This document shows, piece after piece, positions 16,675 to 25,466 of a stretch of 64,000 bases of DNA. Every line of letters begins with the position of its first letter. The first letter of the stretch is position 1. The notes under the pieces are model-generated. The model searched no databases and was not told the origin of the DNA. It saw nothing but the letters and a program-made list of their open reading frames with translations. A program made the position numbers and the translations under genes. Source of the stretch: Streptomyces sp. P9-A2 (GTDB lineage Bacteria; Actinomycetota; Actinomycetes; Streptomycetales; Streptomycetaceae); NCBI RefSeq assembly GCF_036634175.1, contig NZ_JAZIFX010000001.1, positions 1,426,001-1,490,000 of the forward strand, given 5' to 3'.

Positions 16675-19132
16675 GAGCACGGAACTCGGCCTGGTCCCGG
16701 CGCATGTCCCGGTAGAGGTCCGCAATGCGGGACTTGGCGGCGTCGGTACGGGCGAGGTCGCCCTGCTGGACCGCATCGGTCAGTCCTTCACCGGCCTGGC
16801 GAATGCGTTGCTTCAACGCCGGGTTCACGCCGTTCTGGGAAGCGAAGCCCAAGGCACTCATCACCTGGTACAGGTCCTCCCCGAGGCGGCTTCGCATGGC
16901 CAGTACCTCCTGGGCGATCTTGTGTCCCCGGTCGAAGTCTCCGGCCTTGCGCGTGGTCTGCAGCTCGTTGCGGTGGCGGCGCATCGCCTCCAGGTCCTCC
17001 GGCGGCATCAGCTCCGCCACATGATGCGGGTAGAGGAACGCGAGGGCGGATGCCCAGCGGACGGCCTTCTGCCGCTCCAGAAGCTCGTCCGCCTCTTCCA
17101 GGAGCGTGTCCAGGGACCGTCCGGGCGCCTCGCCTCGCACGGTCAGCTCCAGCGCGCTCGCGGTCTCCTTCAGCACGGCGGATTCGGCCCGGGTGAGTTC
17201 ATGCTCCCACTCGGCGAGGAACATCTGGAACCGCTGGTGGACGTCCTTCGCCCGCCTGCGGAACTCCGGTGCCAGCAGATTGCGCCGGAAGACGGCGGGG
17301 GCGAAGTCCGCTCCGCCGAGCCGGGTCTCCAGGCGGATCGTGCGGTCCTTGTCGAGGTGCACGGCGAGGGTGAGGGGGTTGGTTCCCGTGATGCCCTCGG
17401 GCAGCGGGTACATCACGACGCCGCACAGATCGTTGCGCTCCGCGGGCTGGAGGTCGCCTTCGTACAGCGCGATCTCGAGCAGATCACCCGCGTTGCCGAT
17501 GACGGGGGAGTCGTACCGGGCTGCCTGCTCCGTGGGGTAGCGTTCGCCGGCCGGGAGCAGAGGAGTCGACAGCCCGTCGGCGGTATGGACGCCGATGCGG
17601 TGAGGGATCACACCGGACGGGGCCGTGACGGGCAGTTCCTCGTCACAGTACGAACACACCGTGAGACCCGGCCGGTTCACCAGCGCGCACTCCGGGCACT
17701 TCAGACCGCCGCCGCCCTGCAGTTCGGCTTCGCACAGGCCGCACTCCAGAGCCCCCGGGGCGTTCTCCTCCCCGCACTCGTCGCAGACGGCCAGGGAGGG
17801 CGTGGGCCGTTCGGCCGCGAGCCCGGTGAGGTCGGACGCGCAGACGGGACACGCCCCCGTCCCCTCGGAGGCGGGTACGTGGCACGTCGGGCACTCCACC
17901 GTCAAAGCGCCCACGAGCGGGGCGGCGCACTCGGGACACGCGTCGGCGTCCAGCGGACACACCGCGCGGCATTCGGGGCACTCCAGCTCTTCGACGAGCG
18001 CCGACTGAACGGCCGCGCCCAGCGCCACGCACGTCATGGGGTCCACGTCCGTGCGCAGCTTCTCCCGGCCGAAGACGGCCGCCAGCCGCTCCCCCACCAG
18101 CGGGACGGCGCTCGAGCCGCCCACCAGGAGAACCTGGTCCATGTCCTCCGGGCGCAGTGAGGCCTCGGCCACGGTCCTCAGGGTCAGCCGGACGGTCTCC
18201 TCGATCCTGTCGGAGATCAGGTCTTCGAGTGCCCCGCGGTCCACGGTCTCCGAGAGGGTCTCGCCGGAAGTGCCGAGCGGCGAGAGGATCACCTCGGTCG
18301 AGGAAGCGGCCGACAGGGTGATCTTGGCGCGCTCGGCGGCCTTGCGGATCCTCGCGGCATCGCCCGGCAGCGGTTCGTGTCCGGGGTTGCGTGCGTCGAG
18401 GAGTTCCTGGAGGTGGCCGGCCAGGCTGCTGTCGAAGTCCGTACCGCCGAGCAGGTTGTCCCCGCCCACGCCGAGCTCGTCCAGCACGCCCGGCATCAGG
18501 GTGAGGATGGAGACGTCGAAGGTGCCGCCTCCCAGGTCGTAGACGAGGACGGTCGCGGTGTCCTCGTCCTTCGCGCGGCCGAGGCCGTGGGCGAGCGCCG
18601 CCGACGTGGGTTCCGACAGCACCCGGACGACGTGGAAGCCGGCCAGTCTGCCCGCTTCGCGGGTGGCGGCGATCTGCCGTTCGCCGAAGTAGGCCGGTGC
18701 CGTGATCACCGCGCGGCCGAACTCCGTTTCGAGACGGGCCTCGGCGTTCCGCTTGAGCCGCCGGAGGATGATCGCGGAGATCTGGACGGGGGTGTAGCGG
18801 TGCTCTCCCAGCCGGATCAGAACGCCGCCGTCCGGCCCTTCGGTGATCTCGGGGCCGTCGTTCCCCATGCGGCGGAGGGCCTGCTGCACCTTCTCGTCCT
18901 TGAACTGACGCCCCATGAGGCGCTTGACGGTGGTGATCACGCGTGTGGCGTCCCGCTCCACCCAGTTCAGCGCCTCCTGTCCGACGAGGAGGCCGTCGTC
19001 CGCGGTGAGGCCCACGGCCGAGGGGGTTCCACTGGCCTCCGGGGTGCTGGAGACGACTTCCGGTTCGCCGTCCTTGAGCCAGGCCACGACCGAGTTGGTG
19101 GTGCCGAGGTCGATTCCGAGGGTTCTGCGCAC
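16634..19132 (-). CDS. Hsp70 family protein with four zinc ribbons in the interdomain linker
   Basis: This 832-residue DnaK-like chaperone has a complete nucleotide-binding domain (1-380) with IDLGTTNSVV (7-16), VLVYDLGGGTFDVSIL (195-210) and VLLVGGSSAVPLV (334-346). Instead of the short DnaK linker, residues 385-500 carry eight CxxC knuckles forming four zinc ribbons (CPEC/CPEC, CPTC/CPVC, CDEC/CGLC, CPEC/CSYC). A beta-type substrate-binding domain follows (about 508-610) and then a helical lid. The GTG at 19132 gives VRRTLGIDLGTTNS with AGGAA upstream; an earlier frame overlaps grpE. It is the last gene of the operon, 55 bp after the GrpE-like gene. The ribbons may contact nucleic acid or partners (inference). 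Confidence 0.9.
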   Translation of the reverse strand: MRRTLGIDLGTTNSVVAWLKDGEPEVVSSTPEASGTPSAVGLTADDGLLVGQEALNWVERDATRVITTVKRLMGRQFKDEKVQQALRRMGNDGPEITEGPDGGVLIRLGEHRYTPVQISAIILRRLKRNAEARLETEFGRAVITAPAYFGERQIAATREAGRLAGFHVVRVLSEPTSAALAHGLGRAKDEDTATVLVYDLGGGTFDVSILTLMPGVLDELGVGGDNLLGGTDFDSSLAGHLQELLDARNPGHEPLPGDAARIRKAAERAKITLSAASSTEVILSPLGTSGETLSETVDRGALEDLISDRIEETVRLTLRTVAEASLRPEDMDQVLLVGGSSAVPLVGERLAAVFGREKLRTDVDPMTCVALGAAVQSALVEELECPECRAVCPLDADACPECAAPLVGALTVECPTCHVPASEGTGACPVCASDLTGLAAERPTPSLAVCDECGEENAPGALECGLCEAELQGGGGLKCPECALVNRPGLTVCSYCDEELPVTAPSGVIPHRIGVHTADGLSTPLLPAGERYPTEQAARYDSPVIGNAGDLLEIALYEGDLQPAERNDLCGVVMYPLPEGITGTNPLTLAVHLDKDRTIRLETRLGGADFAPAVFRRNLLAPEFRRRAKDVHQRFQMFLAEWEHELTRAESAVLKETASALELTVRGEAPGRSLDTLLEEADELLERQKAVRWASALAFLYPHHVAELMPPEDLEAMRRHRNELQTTRKAGDFDRGHKIAQEVLAMRSRLGEDLYQVMSALGFASQNGVNPALKQRIRQAGEGLTDAVQQGDLARTDAAKSRIADLYRDMRRDQAEFRAPTRKTVRPGKPAH

Positions 19133-19187
19133 TTCCGGGTTCCTGTTCTGCGAGTGGACGATGCGGGGCGAGGGCACACGGGAGGAA

Positions 19188-19793
19188 TCAGGAGCGGCGA
19201 CGGCTGCGTCGCTTGTGCCGCGGCAGCCATCGGGGCTGCCTCCGTGGAGCGGCCGGGCCGGACCGCTTCGGCTCCCGTGCGGGTTCCTCGGGCGCCTCCG
19301 GGTCGGGTCCGTCGACGGCGACGACGACCTCGGCGGTCCGCAGCACCTGCTGCCCCCGATAGAAACCCGCCACCCGCTCCTCCAGCACCGTGTCGGCGGG
19401 CTGTCTGGACGTGGGACGCGTGTCCACGACCCGGGCGACCTCGGGCACCGCACGCCGGTGGGTGAGGTCCATCGGCCGGACATCGGCCTCCAGCAGCCGG
19501 AGACGCAGCAGCCTGTGTGCCGCGGAGACCTGTTCGCTCAGCCTCTCCATGGCCGCCACCGCGTGCCTCGGATCCTGGCGGACCGACCACCGCACGGACT
19601 CGGCGAGCGTGTCGTCGACCTCGAGGAGGCCAATGAGCAGGCGGTGGAGGGAGGACTCGGACTCGGCTTTCCGGTGCGCCAGTTCGTCCTCGTATCGGGC
19701 CCGCCGCCGCTCCAGGGCCTCACAGCGGGTGCGCAACTGCGCGATCAGGCGCTCCGTGTCGGAATCGGGCCGGGCGGAGGACGGTGCGGTCAA
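19188..19793 (-). CDS. GrpE-like nucleotide exchange factor
   Basis: This 201-residue protein has a long N-terminal coiled coil (DTERLIAQLRTRCEALERRR... about residues 12-60) and helical bundle. A short GrpE-like beta domain follows (VAGFYRGQQVLRTAEVVVAVD, about 141-161). The C-terminal tail is strongly basic (KRRSRRRS), which housekeeping GrpE lacks. GrpE proteins release ADP from Hsp70, and the Hsp70 gene follows directly. The start is a TTG at 19793 supported by GGAG 6 nt upstream; the ATG at 19798 is immediately followed by a stop in its frame. The basic tail might bind nucleic acid or acidic protein (inference). Confidence 0.8.
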   Translation of the reverse strand: MTAPSSARPDSDTERLIAQLRTRCEALERRRARYEDELAHRKAESESSLHRLLIGLLEVDDTLAESVRWSVRQDPRHAVAAMERLSEQVSAAHRLLRLRLLEADVRPMDLTHRRAVPEVARVVDTRPTSRQPADTVLEERVAGFYRGQQVLRTAEVVVAVDGPDPEAPEEPAREPKRSGPAAPRRQPRWLPRHKRRSRRRS

Positions 19794-19841
19794 CGCATGC
19801 TCCAGGGGGGTGGGAGGTGGGCTTCCGGAGGGCCTGGGCCT

Positions 19842-20162
19842 TCAGTCGGGCCGTACGCCTAGGCTCGCGGGGTCGGGGAGCAGGGGGGATACCTCCACCA
19901 TGCGCAGACGTGCCTCGTCCGACAGGGCACTGTCCGCATCGGGCGGCAGTCGGCCGGGCAGCGACGTCAAGAGGTTCGCCTCATGGCGTCCGGCGGAGCG
20001 CCGGAGGGTGCTGTACGCCCGAGAGATGCGATCACGCCGGGCGCGATCGCGCTGGGCCGATTTCATGGCTCGGCGGTAGGCGGCATGAACGTCGGCGTCG
20101 GAGGCGCCGATCTCCAGCCCCAGCACGTCGTAGGGGGAATCAGTGAACATCTTCCCGGGCAC
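19842..20162 (-). CDS. J-domain-like protein lacking the HPD motif
   Basis: This 106-residue protein starts with a truncated J-like fold. SPYDVLGLEIGASDADVHAAYRRA corresponds to helices I-II and RISRAYSTLRRSAGR to helix III. The loop that carries the invariant His-Pro-Asp in DnaJ is replaced by a short basic stretch (KSAQRDRARRD), so it should not stimulate Hsp70 ATPase in the normal way. The remainder (after residue 62) is unique. The GTG at 20162 has AGGGA 6 nt upstream; Met5 at 20150 is an alternative. It sits 12 bp after the TPR gene, in the same operon as GrpE and Hsp70, which supports a chaperone role. Confidence 0.72.
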   Translation of the reverse strand: MPGKMFTDSPYDVLGLEIGASDADVHAAYRRAMKSAQRDRARRDRISRAYSTLRRSAGRHEANLLTSLPGRLPPDADSALSDEARLRMVEVSPLLPDPASLGVRPD

Positions 20163-20174
20163 CCCGTTTCCCTG

Positions 20175-22796
20175 TCACCACAGCTGGTCGTCTTCTTGAA
20201 GCCCGAAGAGGGGCAGTTGGCGGTCCGTGTCCCGCGTACGCCCGTCTCGACGGGGTGAACGCGCGTCAATGCGGGCACTCTTGGCCGGCCGCCGACGGGC
20301 GCGCCGGGCACGGGCCTCGGCCACCGCCGCATCGAGTCGGCTCCGGTCGCCGACATCGGACGGGCACCAACAGGCGAGGGCGATGGCCCCGTCGTAATCC
20401 CCGTCCGCGCACAGTAGTTCCGCAAGGTCGGCCAGGAGCCACGCCTGGATGTCGGAGATGTTCTGGAGAACCGCATAGCTACGGACGACGCCCAGGATGT
20501 CGAGTGTTTCCCGCAACTCCTCCTCATCCAGCTCGCGGGGTGGCAAAACCCTCTCGAAGAGGCCGTGCGCGATGTCGCACTCCGGGCCCTCTTCGCTGAA
20601 GCACCGGCAGTCGTCGTCCGAGGGATCCGAGAGAAGCCGGGCCTCCCGCATCAGGCTCAGGGCTTCTGCGCGGTCACCCTCCACAGCACTGTCAAGCGAG
20701 TGTTCGTAAAGAACGGGAACCAAGGCGCGGCGAGCGGGCCGGAAGTCTCCGTCGCGGTCGAGGACTGCGCGCAGTGCGGCGACGGCCCGCTTTCGCCCGG
20801 CTTCGGACTGACTCTCCAGAAGGCGTTCGGCATGGCTCGTCTCGGACGCGTTCAGCGCCGCGACGGCCGACTCGTTCGAGGGATCCAGCTCGTACGCGCG
20901 GGCGAAGCGAACGCGAGCCTCGTCGTGGGCGTTCCGCTGCCGGACCTGCTCGCCCAGGTCCACACATCCGGCGGCCAGGTTCCGTTTCAGCTTCTCGTGC
21001 TGCGGGGCCATGACCAGGACACGCTCAAGGAGGCCGACATACGCCTGCCAGTCGACCTTGACACAGTTCTTGGACAGGGCGAATCCCGCATGCACGCCCG
21101 CCCGCCCGATCTGCTCCTCGTGGCCGACGAGGGAGATGCCGACGGCCGCCGCGTCCTCGAAGTCCCGTACCGCGGCGGACCAGCGTTTGGCCTCCGCATG
21201 TGCGTACGCCCGGGCGAGGAGGGCGGCACCGAGGACACGCCACGGGCCTTGGAAGAGCCCGGTGTCTTCGTGAGCCTTGTGCCTCGCGATGCCTTCGGCT
21301 TCGAGGGCGACGATCACGTCGTCGAACCTGCCGGGCTCCAGCAGCATCAGGTAGCGCCCCTCGGGGGACAACAGGCCCTCGAGCCGATCGCCGGTCGCAT
21401 CACCCTCGAGGCTTGCATCCGACACCGCGCTGTGGACACTCGCGACCAGGGTTTTCCACGAGCTGCCGACCGACGACAGAAGGTCGAGGAAACCCGGGCC
21501 GAAGGAGAAGTCGTACCCGGCCTCCAGGGGCGTCAAGACGTCTTCCATGGCTTCGGGAAGGCTCTGGGCAACGGCCAGTTCGACCTCCCAGGCCAATTCC
21601 AGGCTGTCCACCGGCGGCCGTTCCGCGGCTCTGTCGTCGTCCCGCAGTGTCTGACGGATGCGCTCGGTGAGGGCGTCCGAGGCGGCCTTCCGCTCGTCGG
21701 CCGTCAACGGGCTCCCGGAGTGCCGCTCGAGCTCTTCCCAGTAGGAGACGGAGTGCAGGACCATCGCCCAGCAGGCGACGGCCTGCCGCGCGGCCTCCTC
21801 CCGAGTCTGGTCGTCCGCCTCGGTGTCACCGTCGAAGACCCGTAGAGCCGCGAGTGCCAGGGCGTGCACCGCGGCGGTGTCGACCGGCCTCGTCAGCCAC
21901 TCCTCGTACCGGGCCCGCCACGCCTCGACATGACGGCCCGTACGGCTCAGCCGACGTGCCGCCCAGGGGCGCAGCCACTCGTGTGCCTCGGGAAGCGGCG
22001 AGTCCGAGGCTCCGGGCTCCGGAACACAGGCCCGTTCCAGATCCGTGGGGTGGAGGGTCCTGGACGCGCGGTACAGCAGAAGGGCCGCACGCCGGTCGGG
22101 TGCGAAGGAATCAAGAACGTCGGCCTGCTCACCGAGGTCCGCGGCTTCTTCCGGAGCGAGGCAGGCCAGCAGCGCCTTCGCTGTGCCCCAGTTCGCCGTG
22201 TGGGCCCAGGACGCGAGGGTCTCTATGGCGGTCCCGACACGGTCGGCCAGGGTCGCTGACTGCGCCAGGTTGTGCAGCGCCACGTCGAGACACGGACCGC
22301 AGCGGGCCACACCGTCTTCGCGCTCCGCGCCGTGCTCAGGGCAGAACCAGCGGTCACACTGACCGCACAGGCTGTCGACAGCGCCCGTGCAGTCTTCGTG
22401 GAAGCACAGAAGGGTCTGCTGGCGTGCGTGATCCCCAGGAAGCGAGAAAGCCAGCGACCGCTCGTACCAGTCACAGCACTCGGCCCAGTTCTGTGCGCGG
22501 GCCGCGAGCGCTCCCCGTAGGGCGGCGTGACGGGCATCGACCACCGCGCGGCCGGCTGCCGCGGCACGTTCCAGCCGCCGCAGATGACTGATGGCAATCG
22601 CGAAACGGCCCTGAGTATAGGCAGCGACAGCCTGCTCGAACACAGCGGACGGGTCACCCACCGTTGCACCGTCGTCCTCGGCACCTCCCCACGCGGTGTG
22701 CGACACCACCGTCCCCCTCCGGTCTGCCCACGACACGGAAGCAGGCATCGACCGACGCCCCCTCCGGCCGATCTTCCGCATATGCCTGTGCAGCAT
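20175..22796 (-). CDS. Large zinc-finger/TPR repeat protein
   Basis: This 873-residue protein of unknown function is largely alpha-helical with TPR-like repeats. Clear ones are AVFEQAVAAYTQGRFAIAIS near residue 55 and ARVRFARAYELDPSNESAVAA toward residue 640. Residues 131-169 form a RING/B-box-like zinc module (Cys131, Cys136, Cys144, Cys147, Cys152, His155, Cys166, Cys169). TPR scaffolds often bind Hsp70 and clients, and this gene is followed by J-like, GrpE-like and Hsp70 genes. The ATG at 22796 lies 6 bp after the PLD gene's stop; Met17 (22748), with GGAGG upstream, is a possible alternative. No enzyme motif is seen. Confidence 0.8.
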   Translation of the reverse strand: MLHRHMRKIGRRGRRSMPASVSWADRRGTVVSHTAWGGAEDDGATVGDPSAVFEQAVAAYTQGRFAIAISHLRRLERAAAAGRAVVDARHAALRGALAARAQNWAECCDWYERSLAFSLPGDHARQQTLLCFHEDCTGAVDSLCGQCDRWFCPEHGAEREDGVARCGPCLDVALHNLAQSATLADRVGTAIETLASWAHTANWGTAKALLACLAPEEAADLGEQADVLDSFAPDRRAALLLYRASRTLHPTDLERACVPEPGASDSPLPEAHEWLRPWAARRLSRTGRHVEAWRARYEEWLTRPVDTAAVHALALAALRVFDGDTEADDQTREEAARQAVACWAMVLHSVSYWEELERHSGSPLTADERKAASDALTERIRQTLRDDDRAAERPPVDSLELAWEVELAVAQSLPEAMEDVLTPLEAGYDFSFGPGFLDLLSSVGSSWKTLVASVHSAVSDASLEGDATGDRLEGLLSPEGRYLMLLEPGRFDDVIVALEAEGIARHKAHEDTGLFQGPWRVLGAALLARAYAHAEAKRWSAAVRDFEDAAAVGISLVGHEEQIGRAGVHAGFALSKNCVKVDWQAYVGLLERVLVMAPQHEKLKRNLAAGCVDLGEQVRQRNAHDEARVRFARAYELDPSNESAVAALNASETSHAERLLESQSEAGRKRAVAALRAVLDRDGDFRPARRALVPVLYEHSLDSAVEGDRAEALSLMREARLLSDPSDDDCRCFSEEGPECDIAHGLFERVLPPRELDEEELRETLDILGVVRSYAVLQNISDIQAWLLADLAELLCADGDYDGAIALACWCPSDVGDRSRLDAAVAEARARRARRRPAKSARIDARSPRRDGRTRDTDRQLPLFGLQEDDQLW

Positions 22797-22802
22797 AGAG
22801 TC

Positions 22803-25466
22803 TCAGGTGGTGTCCTCGAACAGTCGTCGCATCAACTCCGGGTACGGCAGATCCACTTCGGCCAAAGTTGTCCTCAAAGCTTCGGGCGGGCCCGTTCTGA
22901 GCGGGGTCGGAGCGCCGACGAGACCGGGGACGGTGGAAAAGTCACCGCCGCTGAACCGTGACTCCGGTGTGGCCGGGGAACGCACCTCGTACGTGCGCCA
23001 CACGCGTGCAGGGGGATTCAGCAGGACCAGCCAGGGCTTCGCCCAGGCGGCGAACGCCCAGCGCCTCCTTCCACGGGCGCGGACGAGCACCCCGTCGGTG
23101 TGATGCCGACCGAGTCGGTCGGCTGCTCTGGCCACGACCGGGATCGGGTTTCCGAAGGAGCCCGTGATGTCCCAGATCCCGTCCTCGTACGTGACGGACC
23201 AGCCCGCCTTGGAGAGCTCCTCGATCACCTCGGCGTGCGGATCGTCCTCCTTGGCCAGGGCCACGAGCCGTTCCACTTCGCTCCAGGGCGCGACGCGGGC
23301 GAGCGCCTGCTCCGGCGGCAGCATCAGGTCCTCGGCCTCGGCAGGGTCGGCACGCGCGATCATGCTCTTGTGGTTCTGCCATGTGCGGGCGGCCAGCACG
23401 TCGTGCTCACCGCCGCCGGTGAAGGTGGCGTCCTGGCTGAGCAGGGTCATCAGGACGGCCGCCACCGCGTCCACGCGTTGTCCGGTCTCGGGCGGGGCCT
23501 GCTGTTCCGCCGTCTCGTCGTCCGGTCCGCCTCGAGGACCGAGATCCCTGAGGAGACCGCTCAAGCCGTCACGCCAGCTGTGATCGTCGTCGTCCCAGAC
23601 GCCTGCGGCCAGGAGTTGGACGTACAGACCGGCCACCATCAGCCGCACCGCAAGGGGTTGCGGTTTGTCAGGGTCGGCGAGCGTGGCAGCCCAGCGCCGC
23701 ACCCAGTGGCGGCAGCGGGCACGCTGCTCAGGGGGGACGTTCGGAACGAGGGGTGAACCGTCGGCAACGAGGTCTTCTTCCTCCCCTGTGTCGTCGTACG
23801 CCTCGTCGTCCTCCGCCGACACGGTGGCGGTGACCGCCGACACGGTCCATCGAGAGGCCGGTGGTTGGGGCAGGCCGATCTGTGCGGTGCCGAATGCCAG
23901 GCCGGTCAGTGGAGCTCCGATCATCCGACTGCATTCGGCGACGTAGGCGTCCCAGCGGTCGATGCCGCTCGTGTCCACCGGGTTCGTCGCCGTTTCCGAC
24001 GTCGCCGCGCTCGCGCGGGAAGCGGACGCACCGGCGGTGAGCTCGCGCAGCCGCAGCAGATCCGTCTCGAAACGGCGGGCCGCGGCTTCGTCCGCGAACA
24101 GCACCTCTGCCGTGTAGTCGTACCGCAGCCGGGGCCCGCTGTCGGCGGTTCGGCCGCCTGCGCAGTGCACGGGGCTGTACACGAAGACGACGGGTGATTC
24201 TGCGCTGCTGCCGTCCGGTCGCAGGCAGGTCGCGCGGACGGCCGCGCCGGGCACCTCGGTGATCGGGAAGGAGCGGGTCGAATCCCCGGCGGGGAGGGAA
24301 CCGATGTCCGTCCAGGAGCCCGGTGATCCGTCCGGGGACGTACTGATCACCACGGGTGCCGGCTCGCCACGGGCCAGCGAGACGTGGAGACCCGCGCTGT
24401 CCGTCTTGGCGCCCAGCAGGACCAGCACGGGGCCGGCGCCGGTGGTGAAGGGACGGAGGGTACGGCCCGTCAGGGCCGTGAGCGCGGTGGTGCGCCCTTC
24501 TTCGGGAAGCAGGGGCGTGGTGTCGGCGGAGAGCACGGCGAGTTCGCAGTTGCCCCCGTCCTTGGTGCTCCTGCACAAGGCGGCGCGGGTGAGGTTGGGG
24601 CTGCCGGTGAGTGCGTGCCTGCGCCCGCCGACGCTCCATTCGACGAACTTGCCGTGCCGCATCCGCGTCTCGTCGAGGAGCCGGATCCGGGTGGGGTATT
24701 CATCGAGCGCCGTCTTGAGCGTTTCGGCGTCGTAGCTCGACCAGCGGGGCTGGAGGCCGAGAGTGACCTGTCCGGGGATCAGGCGGTCGACGAGGGCTCG
24801 GAGGGCGTGTGCCTCCGGGTCGATGAACGGGGCGTATGCCTGGATCTCGTCGACAGGGCCCGCCGGCAGTTGGTCGATCAGGTTCCGGTGGAGGTTGTGC
24901 AGCAGCCGCGGACCGGTTTCCGAACCGGCGGGGGCGTTGACGTGCCTTTCGGTCAGGAGGGCCGCGAGTTCTCCGAGGTGGCCCGCGGTCCAGGGGGCCA
25001 GGTCCACGGCGGCGGGCAGGTCCTCCAGCCATTCCGCGAGATCGGCCAGCAACGCGTGGGAAGCTTCGTCCTCGGTCTCCACGACGGTCCACAGCTCGTC
25101 GTTGGCACCCCAGCCGGACAGCGTCGGGTTCCCCGAGCCGACGGCCAGTCGACAGGCGTGTTCCCCGATCAGCAGGACGACTTTGGGGTGGAACGCGCCC
25201 CGGCAGCCGGCAAGTCCGTGCAGGTAACTGCGGCCTGCCCAGCGCACGTCGACCGGGTCGTACAGCCCTTGGGCCGCGTCGCCGATCACCGCGATCCGGG
25301 CGCCCAGGCCACGTGCGACGGAAATCGCGACCTTTTCCAGGAACGGGAGATCGACGGTGAAACCCAGGAACAGCGCTTCGCGCAGTGCTTGCCCGTCGCT
25401 GCGCTCGGCCCATTCACGCAGCAGCGTGACGGGGGACGCGAACCTGGTGTGCTGTACCGCGCTCAC
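22803..25466 (-). CDS. Phospholipase D-like (PLD nuclease-type) protein
   Basis: This 887-residue protein carries two PLD-like half-sites in its first third. The first is HPK (His93, Lys95) with GSGN (110-113); the second is HGK (His271, Lys273) with GSPN (288-291). The Asp of the classical HKD motif is absent in both, as in several DNA-acting PLD relatives. The remaining 580 residues include an acidic middle (DDEAYDDTGEEEDLVAD) and a C-terminal domain I do not recognise. The GTG start overlaps the 513-aa gene by 4 bp. No signal peptide is present, so it acts in the cytoplasm. It is the likely effector of the operon (inference from family and context). Confidence 0.82.
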   Translation of the reverse strand: MSAVQHTRFASPVTLLREWAERSDGQALREALFLGFTVDLPFLEKVAISVARGLGARIAVIGDAAQGLYDPVDVRWAGRSYLHGLAGCRGAFHPKVVLLIGEHACRLAVGSGNPTLSGWGANDELWTVVETEDEASHALLADLAEWLEDLPAAVDLAPWTAGHLGELAALLTERHVNAPAGSETGPRLLHNLHRNLIDQLPAGPVDEIQAYAPFIDPEAHALRALVDRLIPGQVTLGLQPRWSSYDAETLKTALDEYPTRIRLLDETRMRHGKFVEWSVGGRRHALTGSPNLTRAALCRSTKDGGNCELAVLSADTTPLLPEEGRTTALTALTGRTLRPFTTGAGPVLVLLGAKTDSAGLHVSLARGEPAPVVISTSPDGSPGSWTDIGSLPAGDSTRSFPITEVPGAAVRATCLRPDGSSAESPVVFVYSPVHCAGGRTADSGPRLRYDYTAEVLFADEAAARRFETDLLRLRELTAGASASRASAATSETATNPVDTSGIDRWDAYVAECSRMIGAPLTGLAFGTAQIGLPQPPASRWTVSAVTATVSAEDDEAYDDTGEEEDLVADGSPLVPNVPPEQRARCRHWVRRWAATLADPDKPQPLAVRLMVAGLYVQLLAAGVWDDDDHSWRDGLSGLLRDLGPRGGPDDETAEQQAPPETGQRVDAVAAVLMTLLSQDATFTGGGEHDVLAARTWQNHKSMIARADPAEAEDLMLPPEQALARVAPWSEVERLVALAKEDDPHAEVIEELSKAGWSVTYEDGIWDITGSFGNPIPVVARAADRLGRHHTDGVLVRARGRRRWAFAAWAKPWLVLLNPPARVWRTYEVRSPATPESRFSGGDFSTVPGLVGAPTPLRTGPPEALRTTLAEVDLPYPELMRRLFEDTT

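Noticed and set aside
20565..21845. 426-codon frame opposite the TPR gene
   Set aside because: It is the antisense shadow of a strong GC-rich coding region, with no ribosome binding site and no family resemblance.
22803..25466. DISARM assignment for the PLD gene
   Set aside because: DISARM needs a DrmA helicase and a DUF1998 protein; neither is in the window.
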